Position numbers and translations under genes: made by a program
The notes under the pieces: generated by a model
What the model was told of the DNA's origin: nothing
Seen by the model: only the letters and a program-made list of their open reading frames with translations
The model's database searches: none
Assembly: GCA_029962745.1 (NCBI GenBank)
Contig: CM057152.1
Coordinates: 26,658,507-26,722,506, forward strand
DNA from: Echinometra lucunter
Lineage: Eukaryota; Echinodermata; Echinoidea; Camarodonta; Echinometridae
Reading direction: 5' to 3'
DNA length: 64,000 bases
Shown: positions 13,505 through 25,032 of the stretch, in pieces
Layout: each line of letters starts with the position of its first letter
Numbering within the stretch: the stretch's first letter is position 1

Positions 13505-13648
13505 AGAAGAGAAAGAAGAAGGAGAAGAAGAAGAAGAAGAAGGAGAAGAAGAAGAAGAAGAAGAAGAGAAAGAAGAAGAAGAAGAAGAAGAAGAAGAAGA
13601 AGAAGAAGAAGAGAAGAAAAGGAGGAGGAGGAGGGGGAGGAGGAAGGG
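13505..13648. repeat. (GAA/AAG)n polypurine array
   Basis: About 140 bases of nearly pure purine on the plus strand, mainly GAA/AAG triplets interrupted by GGA and GAGA, ending in GGAGGAGGAGG. The long Leu/Ser/Phe frame on the complement is a translation artefact of this repeat. Confidence 0.95.
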
Positions 13649-14527
13649 TGAATTTGTGAAATTTCGACCAAAGTCATTTCGTTATCTTAAGATATCATAA
13701 CATTGCGTATTTTCACGAAAGCAACTTTTGTTAGACTGAAAGATGAATACTCGATCATTCTCACTCTCTTTTTGTACGCTATCGATCACAATGCCATAAA
13801 TTTCAAATATCCCAGCTCGACATGAAGATATAACGTCATATTTTTCCAACCTTATTTGAAGACTGAAAGAGATCATCAGTATTTCCAAGGTATGTTATGC
13901 TCAACTTATACTAATTCATGAACTGGTTGATTTGACAGTGCGATGATTTATAAACAACGTTCGTCATTCCGGAGATTTTTATATTTAACCAAAATGTTTT
14001 TCATGCTAAACATTCTCTCATCTCAATGTGCATTGGAGGCTATTGACTAAAAATGTCAATTTACAGGACACTTTGGAAAAAAAACATGCTATAACGCCCA
14101 TTTTACCCCACATGTCATTCCGATTACGTTGATGTACCAATAATCTAAAATGTATCACTCAGCAAAAGACATGTTGCTCTGTTATCAGGGGTTCCATGTC
14201 ACTTCACTATATTCGAAGTATGAGCTTCAAATATTACTTCTACAAAGAGATACTGCGGATTCAAAATAATGATATACTCTCAATAAAAGGGACTACTAAG
14301 TAGATTAGTCGGCGTACCGTACACTCGTCCATCTTAGGACCTTTACTGAATCGAACAGCTACTCGACTCCATTTGTTGTGGCCTTATTATGTTTTTCTTC
14401 AAACTCCTTTCCCATTAACCCCTACAATGTCGGGTAAGTTTTGGGGCTTATCTCCTACGTACTAGCTGTATACGAATTATTTCAGATGATTGGTACAATT
14501 TAACGCAGCGTTTTCTTCTGTTCATCT

Positions 14528-14895
14528 TAATAATAATAATAAGATTTGTAAGGCGCCAAATCCCATTGATAGACAAATGCTCAAGGCGCAACTTGTGCAA
14601 AGATTAAATTACATACATTTATAAATAAATGACACAGACAAAAGTGCGATAGGAAAGGTAAAGACATGAAAGGTACTGGTAATCAATTACAGGCCAAATT
14701 GAACAGATACTTTTAAAGATTATTCTTGAACCATTCAACTGAACTGCTATTTCTAATCACTTGAGGGAGAGTATTCCACATTGACGGCCCAGCTTTCATT
14801 AATCATCTGTACCAAGCCACAGCATAAGCCGAGTGCCTGTTACGCAGGCCCACTTCAGCAAATAACTCCACGTGTGCTACGAGCATACGGACCTG
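14528..14895 (-). mobile_element. LINE 3'-end remnant with (TTA)n tail
   Basis: Read on the minus strand, bases near 14800-14715 encode MKAGPSMWNTLPQVIRNSS followed by SVEWFKNNL. This is the conserved C-terminal signature of many non-LTR retrotransposon reverse transcriptases (G-P-x-x-W-N-x-L-P, then F-K-x-x-L-K). A stop lies just before this block and a frameshift follows FKNNL, so the copy is dead. The 3' UTR runs to GGCGCCTTACAAATCTTATTATTATTATTAA, i.e. a (TTA)n tail at 14528-14541, typical of 5'-truncated LINE insertions. The clade is not certain; CR1/L2-like is plausible. Confidence 0.65.
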
Positions 14896-15256
14896 TAACT
14901 AAACTGTCAGTGTGAACACACATCACAGTCAACACAGTTGTAACACTGCAGGTGCGTTTGAATTCCTGGGCCTCGTCCTTAACTCTACGCCATCCCTTCT
15001 AGATCGAATTAAGTGAAGACAAACAGAGAATTCGCATATCTCATTGCCAAGTGAACAAGTGCATGGTTGTTGCTGCTTAACGAGAACACCAGTGGAGGCC
15101 TCCAGTGGAAACACGATAAAAATCCTTTCCGACATTAAACATTCAGCAAGGCAATTCCTCCCAATGTATCCTCAGACAAGCAGTGGGCGTCATTTTTTTT
15201 CGGGGGGCATACACACATACACACACAAAGGTTCCGATTGATGCCCACATAAACAA

Positions 15257-15258
<2 letters not shown>

Positions 15259-15305
<47 letters not shown>
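15259..15305. repeat. (AT)n microsatellite
   Basis: About 23 AT units, directly next to the dispersed-repeat-like segment at 15306-15720. Confidence 0.95.
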
Positions 15306-15308
<3 letters not shown>

Positions 15309-15720
15309 GTGACTGAAGAAAGAGGAGGCGGGACGTTTCGAGTATGTTCACTCTACCTTTATTATGCCGAGCTTTCGACCCTGTGACAGGTCTTCCTCAG
15401 GGCTTGAGATACAAAACAAAAATTAACCAATTGCAAGCATGCAACTAAACAACGAAATGAAAACAGAATTATAACACAAATACAAACGTAAATAACAGAA
15501 AACGGTGTTAGCAATTACACAGTCTTTTCAAGTTTCAGTTGAATTAAAATCAAAGTGAAGAAACGAACGGAAAGTGTAAATCATATAACTCAAAGAGTAT
15601 AATCATAACAATACTAACTAGTTACCTGGATTTTGGCAGTAGGGAGGAGTTGGGTTTGTAAGTGAGGTGTCTTGGCCGTGTGTTGTTTAGCGAATGAACA
15701 TGGCGAGGGGTTATGTGCGT
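15306..15720 (-). mobile_element. Probable dispersed repeat, Penelope-like tail suspected
   Basis: Read on the minus strand, the segment contains GCCCTGAGGAAGACCTGTC and then TCGAAAGCTCGGC, with a second TCGAAACGTC word before the (AT)n run. Paired 'cGAAAxG' words next to an acceptor-like GAGGA(A)GACCTG are common in the 3' regions of repeats, including Penelope-like elements, of marine invertebrates. Further in, the minus strand reads NNTRPRHLTYKPNSSLLPKSR and stop, which looks like a C-terminal tail. No reverse transcriptase core or GIY-YIG motif is visible, so the family call is tentative. Confidence 0.3.
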
Positions 15721-16318
15721 ACGTGGCCGAAACACTTTCACATTACATATACTTGTATATGATATAATCGTCGATTTCAGATGTACTTTCTAATATTCGA
15801 AAATGTATGAAGAAGTATAGCTCTTTGGGGTCTGTTAATATTGAATAGTAAATTAAAATGGAATCAAACGAAACATCCAGATCTGGTAATAAAAAATTGA
15901 GAAGGCTTGTAGATCCGTGACTGAACAAAAAGTAAAACCTTTCAAGGATGTCAACCACTCATCAAAATGATACCATTCTCATTCTATTAACCTGATAACT
16001 GATGTAGCGGCCGAATTAAACCCCATAATTATAGAGGTGTAATTTTGATCAGGAACTCGACATCGCAGAAGGAGGAAAGGGCTTTGGCAACCACCATTTA
16101 TCAAGGGTAGAGTGTGTACGGGTCACTTCGTCTTTTTCGCGTGTCCTTCCCTTGTCCCATTTTCTCTCGTGTCTTTTGGGGTTTTAAAAAAAATAATAAC
16201 AATAATGATATCAAACTTATAACGAGCACATATCCGAAACTTTCGATCAAGGCGAGGCAATAAAAAATATGCAGGTTACTTGAAAATAGTTCAACAGACA
16301 ATCTATAGGTACTGACAT

Positions 16319-16690
16319 TCAAATCTTATAGGTAAACAGATATCTTTTCAGTTGTATTTTGAATTCTTCTGTGAAGTCTAACTGTGTGTTCCCGAGGCAC
16401 AATTTTTACTGTCCTATTATGCTTTTGTATTTTTTATGAACTTAAGAAATTGAAATTGAAAATTGAGATAAGGAGGAAGTGAGTTCCAGAGAATGGGTGC
16501 AGCTTGAGCGAAGGACCTGTCTCCGTAGGTAACTGTTCTCGTCCTTGTTACTACCAGTCTTGTGGCCTCTGAGGACCTCAGTGACCCCAGTGACCTCGTT
16601 ACTGATACCATCTCAGAAAGGTACTCTGGGGCTGGGGCCTTAAATTTCCCCTCACTTGCCATTAAAAAGGGGAACATGGCCTTTCCGTGC
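16319..16690 (-). mobile_element. LINE reverse transcriptase C-terminus, broken
   Basis: On the minus strand the frame at 16677-16420 contains a Y-L-S-E-M...LRSSEATRLVVTRTRT block, then YGDRSFAQAAPILWNSLP. This is the diagnostic end of CR1/Jockey-like reverse transcriptases. The frame then runs into unrelated codons. The expected last block reappears at 16387-16322 in another frame as DFTEEFKIQLKRYLFTYKI followed by a stop at 16321-16319. The homologous ends are therefore separated by roughly 50-80 extra bases, an insertion plus frameshift. The fragment is 5'-truncated and inactive, and it lies in the same orientation as the LINE remnant at 14.5 kb. Confidence 0.7.
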
Positions 16691-16744
16691 CTCTGTTACT
16701 GCACCATTCATGTGCATTGTACATCGTGTATATCAATATCATAA

Positions 16745-18650
16745 TATACCCGCAATCAAAACCGAAGGAAGAAACTTGATTCCCGATAGATGAACCACAA
16801 ATATCATTCAATATAGTTCAACATCTACTCTAGATATCCCTCTTTTTTTTAACGCAGAACAGTTTTTTTTTTTATTGTTTCTTTTTCGAACATTTTTTTT
16901 TCATAATTGAAAACGCCCCGTTTAGATGTGATATACGAATTTCTATCCGTTTAATCAACTCGACAAAATGGGGGTTATTCTATACTGCACGTAATCATGC
17001 TGTGATGTGAACAAACTTACAGACACTTAGAGCCGATGATACATTAGATTAATGTTAAATTTTCCTTGCTTTAAAAAAAAAAGCCTGCAATTTTTTTGGT
17101 TGAACCGACCCCCCCCCCCCCCCCATTTAGTCAGGACATTTTCTTATAGTTTAAACATTGTTCTATTTACCTATTTTACATGTTTTACTTCATCTCCAAA
17201 GTGCAAACTTGAAAAGTATGCTGATGATTTCTTACATTTTTTTATTATTCACACTGAAGTAATGAAATTACCATTCCACGACTAGTGCATGAAGTGAAAT
17301 ATGATATTTGTTTACGAGAATGATAATTCTCCCCGTTTTCATTTTTAAGGCAATGTATAGTATTTGATCACTGCAGACATGGAGTCATGTTTGTACTCCC
17401 AATCAAGATGCTAAAACTACCAAGAAATGTAAGCTTTAAAGGCGTGCTCAATGTTAAAAGTCTGTTTTTATTTGAGTTAATTAATGTTCTTTGTTTTGAC
17501 CCAGAACACACAGACTTATATACGAGGCATGGCATTCTCTGTACCATACAGACCATCTAAAACCCTAGATGGAATCTTGACCAAGCAGACTCTAACCAGG
17601 GTAGGCATAAAAGCAAGCCCGAGGGAGAGAGAGGAATCATATGTCCTTACAACAACATAAAGAAATCTCCTTGTTCTGGTTTCTTGCGTGAGAAAAAGAG
17701 TGAAGGACTACTCTTGACTTTAAAATGACAGTTTGTGAGCATCTTAATAGGAGACGAATCGGGTTACCAGACGATATTTGTTAGAGTGCAGCCGACGAAA
17801 ACAATTTCAGGTAAAACAAAACAGTTACATTTTGTTCCTCGGGGCATACAGCCCGAATCTTGAAGAGGGCATATGCTATGGTCAAGTTAAATGTAAACTG
17901 TGTCAGAGAAGAGAAATGTATAATACATTTGAGGATAGAAGAGAAAGAGAGTGAGATAGAAAGGGCAAAGAGTGGGAGAAAGAGAAAGAGAATAAGTAAA
18001 GAGAAGAGAAGAGAAGAGAAGAGAAGAGAGAAGGTGATAGGGAGAAACAATACAAGACAAAGAACAAAATGGAAGAGAAATTACAACTCTGCACAAAGTG
18101 AATGTTCATGTTCGTATTGAAGTCGAGTGATCTCATTCACTGGGCTTGACTATATGACATAGTTCCCACATAGTTTATTACCCCATTTATAGCTTCTCAT
18201 GAGATAAAAAAATCATCATCTCTGGCTGAGCTCCCTCAAGACAGCTACAATCAATCCCAGAAGGATCCCAATATGAGGAAATCGTCTCCATTTTAATAAC
18301 TTTTATTAGGAACTGAAGTAGAACGTATTCCATTTCAGCAATCTTACAAATTATGTCAAGATGTAATGTTGAAAGTTTCATTAGTATAGGATCGCGACTC
18401 TTGAGTGATGTTTCAATTCGGAATTTAGACAAATGATACTCTGGAACTAGTATCCTTCCGTGATATTACACAATATTACATCCCATTAAATCCTAGCGCT
18501 TCAGCGAATCTTAATCTATCCTATCTTGGCATTAAATCGAAGCTGTTTTGGGCGCCTCATTGCCCACGACTGCACGGTCGAGTTTAATCTGGTTTGGCCC
18601 AGTTTACATCTAGCCTTTTTTTGCTCAATTCGCGGGGAAGGGTGTTAATG
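16745..18650. other. Non-coding with simple sequence
   Basis: T-rich runs at 16843-16905, a 15-base poly-C near 17110-17124, and a GA-rich block at 17930-18030 that includes five GAGAA-type repeats (18001-18028). No gene or dispersed repeat was recognised. Confidence 0.5.
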
Positions 18651-18657
18651 AAATGTA

Positions 18658-19158
18658 TTAAGTTTTTCCAATAAATTCAAGCCTACTTTTACAACACATT
18701 CTTCTACCTAAAGAATTAAATATGGATGTGAATACCCATTGTCCTCTTAAATCATTCACAATTTGCAGTGTTCGCCGACAGTAGACTGAACACAAGTTCG
18801 CTCCGCGCGAACTGTATAACAGAAAACATTTGCAGTATTTATAAGGCCATAATCTGAGACAAACTTCTTCCGAAAATAGACGTTCGCCCTTTTCTAAACT
18901 CAATCTCAATTCGAAGATTCCATCATATTCACTTTCAGATAGCATATTAAAAAAATAATAAAAATATTCATTGTCCGTACAGGAGTAAAATCTTACGACT
19001 TGTATACAGCGAAACATGGCTTCTGGCGTCTGAACATAGCTTGGAACTTTAGGAAAAGTTTTGCCTTGATGTACAACTTTACTGATGCATTCTTCACGCC
19101 GACTGTCGGCTATTAAACTCTCATCAGGGATAATCTTATTATAAGCCTTCACCTTCTA
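18658..19158 (-). CDS. Unassigned 165-codon open frame
   Basis: This is the longest minus-strand open frame not built from a simple repeat. It may begin at a splice acceptor (TTGTTCCGCTTTAG|AAG, minus strand) rather than at an ATG, and it stops at 18658-18660. The peptide has about ten cysteines, concentrated in the C-terminal half (PYKYCKC, CSVYC, MCC), and a mixed hydrophilic composition that does not look like translated low-complexity DNA. No family is recognised. It sits directly downstream, on the same strand, of a region holding a SINE head read on the other strand. It could be an exon, a remnant of an unknown mobile element, or chance. Confidence 0.2.
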
Positions 19159-19230
19159 AAGCGGAACAATTTCTTTCATTTGTCCTTCCCACAGACCACA
19201 CTTCCCTGACTTCCATGCGGTTTTCACATA

Positions 19231-19345
19231 TGGTAGACTATAAAGGTGGAGGTTTGCTAGTCCAGTGGATAAGTAACTGTATAGAACGCGGGATACAGGA
19301 TTCGAATCCCAATGCACCGTTTCTTCCTCTGGCAAGTGCATTTGA
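19231..19345 (+). mobile_element. tRNA-derived SINE head
   Basis: TAGTCCAGTGGATAAGTA (starting 19258) fits an RNA polymerase III A-box, and GGATTCGAATCC about 35 bases later fits a B-box with one extra base. The following CTTCCTCTGGCAAGTGCATTT resembles the conserved post-tRNA segment ('CC-TTGGGCAAG-CATTT') of echinoderm and other invertebrate tRNA SINEs. The body is short and I could not define its 3' end. The long frames crossing it on both strands are not genes. Confidence 0.55.
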
Positions 19346-19782
19346 TTCCCTTCACCAAAAACTAAGAAATTACATACCAGCAGGATGGATTTCTCTAAAC
19401 GCTTCAGCACATAATTTTGGTGGCTCTGATGAAGCAGGGGCAATGACAGTAAAATTTCGAGTATAGATCTTAAAAGGCGATTGGGCCTATCCGCTAGTCC
19501 TACTGTACTTTAGGCCCTTCCACTTTATATGAATGTAAGACAAGTGAGTGACTAAATTACTCTCTTTTTACTTGTTTTCTTATAGCTATTCTACATTTGA
19601 CTGAAATCGATATTTATTATTTCAGAAAATATAGTTTGTATATTGATTGTATGTGTGACTTTTGTGGGGAAAAAATACTTGAAAAATTGAAATATTATAA
19701 GGGCAGTTGTATACACATGAAAACACTTCATCGTGCTTTTGTTTTACAAATGCAACCACAACTCTACTTATGTTTTCCTTTT

Positions 19783-19821
19783 GACATCTTCTATCTCAAG
19801 ATAGAAGATGTCTTGAGATAG
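19783..19821. repeat. Overlapping inverted repeats (two alternative hairpins)
   Basis: GACATCTTCTAT (19783-19794) pairs perfectly with ATAGAAGATGTC (19801-19812) across a 6-base loop. CTATCTCAAG (19791-19800) pairs perfectly with CTTGAGATAG (19812-19821). The two stems share bases and so exclude each other. Both are perfect, which points to a recent local inverted copying event. Confidence 0.85.
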
Positions 19822-20343
19822 AGGATAATATTACGGACAATCAGAGTAAGATGTGAAGTATAATTTTTCAAAATAATTTGATTTTTTCCAGTCGGTCTAG
19901 CTTAATGTCGGAAGTGATTGCACTGAGTGATACTTTTTTTTTTCTTTTCAAGAGAGATGAAAGCTGTTTCACATGATTTTGAATATGACCTTGCCGCTCT
20001 TGATTACCTGGCAAATTGAGATTTAGGATACAATTTTAGAAATAGAACTCAATAAATCACCTCTCATAAAACAAGTTGTATAACAATTTCACTCCAGTTA
20101 AACCTCACATTTTGAAGTTTTTTTTCCATCGACAAGTACCTAGTAAGAAGAACAGCAGGCAGATTTCGTCTATGCAGATTGATCATGAATTCATTGAGGG
20201 TAATTCTGCCAATGCATTAAATAGAGTTTTGTAAAAATTGGTACCCTTATAACAGGTGTTTAAAGAAAATAACCACGGCATTGGTAGAGAGAGAAAAAGA
20301 GAATCGTTTGCACGTATTTAAACTACATTATCTCTCAGTGGGT

Positions 20344-21558
20344 TGGATTCTAACAATGCTCAAAATCTTGAATCCCTACCATTAGGTCGAGCAATGGGGC
20401 CAGATGATATCCCTGCCAAATTATTTAAATGTATCGCGAGCTCGATAGACCTTCCTTAAACTTCATTATCACTAAGTCCTTTCAGAATGGTAGTATAACA
20501 GTGGAATGGAAACTGGCTCGCGTAACGCCTATTTACAAGGAAGGTAACAAGGATTTGGGGGAAACGATAGGTCAGTATCGGTTATCCCAATTTTAGGTAA
20601 AGTTTTGGAGAAAATGGTATGACCAGCTTCAAGTCTATTTCAGTAATAAAAATATTCTGACTCATTCTGTCAATTTGGATTCATACCAAAATACTCCACT
20701 TAGAGTGCTTTATTATCTGTCACAGAAAATTTGCTTGATGCTGTTGACAGGGCTGGATCGTAATGATTGACAATTAAAAAAAAAAAAAAACTTTCGATAT
20801 TATAAACCATGTAATCATTGTCCTTAGATTGATTGTGTCTGAGTTGAAGAAGCAGCCCTAGATTTGTTCAAAAACTATTTATATTTTCGGCAGCAATTTC
20901 AATGTTTCAGTGGTTTCTTATCAACACTGAATAAGGTTACGGGTGGGATGCACAGGGAAGTTTACTTGGCCCGCTGCTTTCCTTACTGTAACCCATTGCT
21001 GAGACCTATTGTATGCAGATGGTAATTGTTCATTTTATTCTTCGAATAACCCTGAAGAAACAATAAATTTGAATCTTGAGCTGGCTAATATGTCACAATG
21101 GTCGAAAAGGAATCGTTTATAGTCGTTAACCAGAAAAAAAATATGAGTATATTATAAGTTTGTCCCCTCGCTGTTTTATGAATCTATTACTCAATCTCAA
21201 TTCTATTATGGTAGTGTTATTTGGGGAAATACAAATAAACAAAGTGGTGACAAACTGCAGATTCTCCAGAACCGATCACTAAGAATAGAACTGAACACGA
21301 AATGTTCCCTGTAGACAATATTTTATCGCCGAAATATACGCCGCTCAAAGCACTTGACACATCATGTATCAAACAATCGATAAACTTGGTCCTTCTTGCA
21401 TATTGAGCATTTTCAACTATTGTGATACTACTTACAGTACGAGATCTAGTAATACACAGTTAAGACTGCTCTTACGGCAAACGTCGACTATCATATTTGC
21501 TAAGCTCTTAAAAATATTGAAAAACACAGTCACTTCACATATTTCATTTAATATTTGA
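20344..21558 (+). pseudogene. Degenerate LINE reverse transcriptase
   Basis: Block after block of the non-LTR reverse transcriptase domain is present but in shifting frames. In order: ESLPLGRAMGPDDIPAKLFK (20370-20430); TVEWKLARVTPIYKEGNKD (20500-20555); VIPILGKVLEKMV (20580-20620); a LTHS..FGF..K segment (20660-20690); and the palm motif at ~21013, which reads YADGN where a catalytic YADD is expected. Then come INLNLELANMSQWSKRN (~21065-21110), a QFYYGSVIWGN block (~21200) and YSTRSSNTQLRL (~21435). Stops and frameshifts are frequent and the second catalytic aspartate is lost, so the copy is inactive. The 5' endonuclease part is missing. A CR1/Jockey-like clade is likely. Confidence 0.8.
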
Positions 21559-21899
21559 ATAAACTGGGCAAAATTTCTATTGTCGAGTTGACAATGCCCT
21601 TCAAAACAAATATAGAAGACGTCCATAACAGAAAAGAGGAAAGGTACCGTGAACTAGTTCAAGACTTGCAGGACATTTTGTACGACCTCACATTTGTTGC
21701 AAGTGAGGTTGGAGCCAGAGGGCAGGTGGACAGATGTAATAAGCTCCACTTTAAAAGGCTTCTTAAGCTTTCTAACTCCCCGATTCGTCCAAGCGACTTC
21801 ATTCATAAAGTCTCTGAATATGCTGTTTTATCTCCTTCTACAATATTCTACGCGAGAAAGAAACGGGTTTGGGGCGAGGTAGCCTACCTGGACCTATGA
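21555..21899 (+). mobile_element. Retroelement C-terminal fragment, endonuclease-like motif
   Basis: An intact 114-codon frame begins close to the end of the degenerate reverse transcriptase. It contains VELTMPFKTNIEDVHNRK, then E-x-R-Y-x-E-L-V and, about 30 residues on, EVGARG. The pattern 'ELTVPFE.NI..AH.RK..KY..L...EVG.RG' recurs in C-terminal regions of retroelement proteins in many invertebrates. By spacing of acidic and K-x-x-x-Y residues it could be a PD-(D/E)xK, restriction-like endonuclease fold. The fold is inference. It is more intact than its neighbour, so it may derive from a different and younger element. Confidence 0.5.
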
Positions 21900-21929
21900 T
21901 TTTGCCAACCCCTCTTATAGTGTATTTGT

Positions 21930-21981
21930 CTAGGGTTAGGGTTATAAACCGGAATGGGGTGGGGGAGGGGGGAGGTGTGGG
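21930..21981 (+). repeat. Short TTAGGG-like pair and G-quadruplex motif
   Basis: TAGGGTTAGGGTTA at 21931-21944 holds two telomere-type units. It is followed by four G-runs (GGGG, GGGGG, GGGGGG, then GGG) at 21956-21981 with short spacers. Confidence 0.6.
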
Positions 21982-24560
21982 ATAACAACAAAGTACATTA
22001 AATATGTTTTTTTTTTAAATCCAGATTAGCATTTTTCTTATTATATGTGGAAGGTTAAAACAAGTCACCTCCATAAAAAGAATAGTACTTTCTACTAAAA
22101 TACTACCTTCTCAGTTTCCAAAGATGTTATCGTCTTTTCCTCATTTCAAAGAAAATTACATCTTCAGGATAGAAAATAGTTGGTGTAACATGTATGTGAC
22201 AAAAGTGTTTCGTAACATATCTTAGGTGTGGTACGCTCGCTGTTGTAAGGAAGACCTCTACTTTTCGAAAACACATTTTGCTCCACTTTCAGATGAGTCT
22301 TTCTTAATTTGAACTAAACATGACATATAATACGGAGAAAAACCTTTATAATGGTGCTTGATTTGACAATACACCGACTTTTAGAATTCATCAGTTCGTT
22401 TCTCAGATATGTCAAGCCGATGCGTATATTTCTGAAAGTAATTGAAGGCATTACCTTGGGGTTTCTAAATGCTTCTTTCCTTCTCATTTACATCACTTAG
22501 GAGAAATATCCTGAAATTCATACATCATAAATTGTAGAGACGTGTCTCATTCTGACACCTTCTAGATCTTAACACTTTCTCTGCTTTGGTTGGAAAACGT
22601 GTCCAACGTTTGAAATGCGGAAATAAGTGTTTTGACTGATGTTAATGTATCATATATTTTCCTGAACCAAACAGAATGTCATAGTCATACAAAATGTAGA
22701 TGTTCTCAGATAAATTTTATGAATAAAGAAATCAAATCCAGGGTCTGAATCTTCGATTCCATAATCAGTATCTACTGACATTTCCATTTGAATATTGTTA
22801 TCCTGATGTATGAATCTCTCATTATCTTTTTAAAAAATAATATTTAATGACGTCCGTTATTATTATAATTGTTAATGTTAATATTATTTTTATATATTAT
22901 TATTGTTGTTATTGCCCTTATTTTTTGCTTTTGTTATTATTTTGTTAGACAAAAACAACCAAGAAAACGGAGTACAAAGTAATAGATGAATTAAGAAGAG
23001 TCACAATGATGCCGGGAAAACAAAAGACTATTAACCAAATAACAATAATCCGAAGGTCTGTTTTTCCAATCCGGATGACTTTACATGAATAGAATACCAT
23101 AAAATAATGAGATTCAGCAATATATTTTAGTACTGAAATGAAAATAAAATAAAAACTTTCAAGATTTTTAAGTAAATCATGAAAAAATAGTGAAACTTGG
23201 CTTTCTTTGATAATATTCGTGGATAACGTGTTTACCAGGAAGAATGAATGCTTCATTTTGCAGAGTTGAATGAACGAGGGCAAACAGAATCTATATGATT
23301 TCATACGTCTCACTCGCAAGATCTCTTTTCATCACATTCCAAGACAATTATCTTAATGGAATTTCTCTCCAAGGTCTATAGCTTAGGTATTAAACAAGAA
23401 AAGGTAAGTCAATGCCCCTCTTTGTCATTTATGTTCGTAGAAAATGGACGAGATAGATGTATAGGTATGGCGTCAAGTTACACTAGAATGTCTTTTTTAT
23501 TACGAGCACGTACCGTATGAGCATTTTAAATCTGAATTTTGAACTCCAGAGTCGGTATTCGTTGAACACAAGGACTATGACAACGAGGGGGGATATTAAG
23601 GGCAAGGAAAAGGGGTGGTCGGAGAAAGAGAGAGAAAGAAACAGAGAGAAAGAGAGAGAGAGAGAGAGAGAAGGGGGACGAGATAACGCGAAATAGGAAA
23701 AGGGAGACAGTAAATAGGAGAGAGATAGAGAGGGACACATAAACGAAACAGAAAGTGTACAAAGATGGAAAGTGAGAGTGAGACAGACGAAGAGGATAGG
23801 TGCTTGAAACTCGGTGATGTCGTGTTGAATCGCCCGAAAGTTCACCACACGACAGAAAGTTCATGTTCTGTGGACCTTTAGCTTGAGATGCTCTTCTTTT
23901 GATAACAAAACGTTTATTCATGCCAAGGGGTGTCATCCACTGAATACATGGCCAAAAGGTGAAGAAACAGTGTTTCTTTAACAGGAAATTAACTCACCAC
24001 GTTTAAAAATCTTTACCTTTCTTTTTATCACGACCTTACTAGCCTATGGCTCTCTCTAGAAACATTTCATGCTATAGCGGTTTTGCCCAAATTGATTTAT
24101 GAATAATTCAGACATTCAATCTTGAATGACGTTTGATTGATCCAGCAGGTCTGGAGATGTTATCCTCTTAACTGAGTGTTGTGAAGAGAAGGAGAATCTG
24201 GCGCTCCTGAAAATACTACCATGGTTGCTGCTTACCACGTGAGAAATATTTGTTTATATTTGGTGACAATGAAATTCTTGACTTGTATGAGTGAGAGCAG
24301 GGAGCAGAGGAATTTTTACGTTCAAGCAATTTTTTTTTCCGATTTCAAATTGTTCCTCTGCCAACCAAGCATTTTCCCCACTTCCGACCTTCTTTTTCTC
24401 TCCCCCCCCCCTCTCTCTCTCTCTCTTCATACGTCACGCCAAAATTATCTTATCATCAAAATAGGTCATTAAAACATAAGAATGTTGTATATATCTTTAA
24501 GAATTCACTTTTTAAAAATACCATCAGGGCGTATGTCATGATATTATTAACCCGTTAACT
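21982..24560. other. Non-coding, no gene recognised
   Basis: AT-rich. TTATTATT-type low complexity at 22855-22945, GA-rich tract 23590-23760 including (GA)n near 23650-23672, and (CT)n at 24409-24427 after a poly-C run. The overlapping Ser/Leu/Phe frames at 23483-23936 come from the GA tract. A 30-base acceptor-to-donor segment ending AAAAG|GTAAGT at 23401 is too short to call. Confidence 0.45.
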
Positions 24561-24563
24561 ATA

Positions 24564-24875
24564 CACTGTAAAAACGCTGTTTAAATTGGAGATGTTTAAA
24601 ATTGTGTTGTTTAAATTTTGAGCAATATTATTTAAAATACATACCCTGTATTGTAAACATACTTTATTAAAAGCATCGAACGAATTTCCAATGATATTGT
24701 TTAACAGTTTTAAATAATATCGTTGGAAATTTGCTACAAAATATTAAACAACAAACTGTTTAAAGTTTAAACAACATTAGTTGTTTAATATAGTTTAAAC
24801 AATAGTTGTTAGAGTGACTGGCTTAAACAGTTGCTTAAGACTTTTAAACAGTTGTTTAAAATATTTTTTACTGTG
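24564..24875. mobile_element. Foldback MITE, TA-flanked (family 1)
   Basis: The ends are TA|CACTGTAAAAA and, inverted, TA|CACAGTAAAAAAT, so a TA dinucleotide flanks near-perfect terminal inverted repeats. This is the layout of Tc1/mariner-type MITEs. The interior is a patchwork of GTTTAAAC-type words in both orientations. It also holds a nested hairpin (AATTTCCAATGATATTGTTTA against its near complement, 24685-24735). Length is 312 bp with no coding capacity. Confidence 0.75.
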
Positions 24876-25032
24876 TAATTTTTTTTAATTACCGTCTAGG
24901 CTTAATACAGTTAGCAACGGGTTAAGATGTATTTAGAGAACCCATAATACAGATAACTGGGAATTAGGAACAATATTTATTGAAAGTGGGCTGGTATAGT
25001 CACTACAAGCTTTACATTTTCAATCAATTTAA

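Noticed and set aside
13474..13677. Poly-leucine open frame
   Set aside because: It is the complement of the (GAA)n purine array; composition follows the repeat.
23365..23401. 30-base microexon ending AAAAG|GTAAGT
   Set aside because: Good donor but too short to judge, with no linked exon.
23483..23936. Overlapping 121- and 136-codon minus-strand frames
   Set aside because: Their core is the complement of a GA-rich low-complexity tract.
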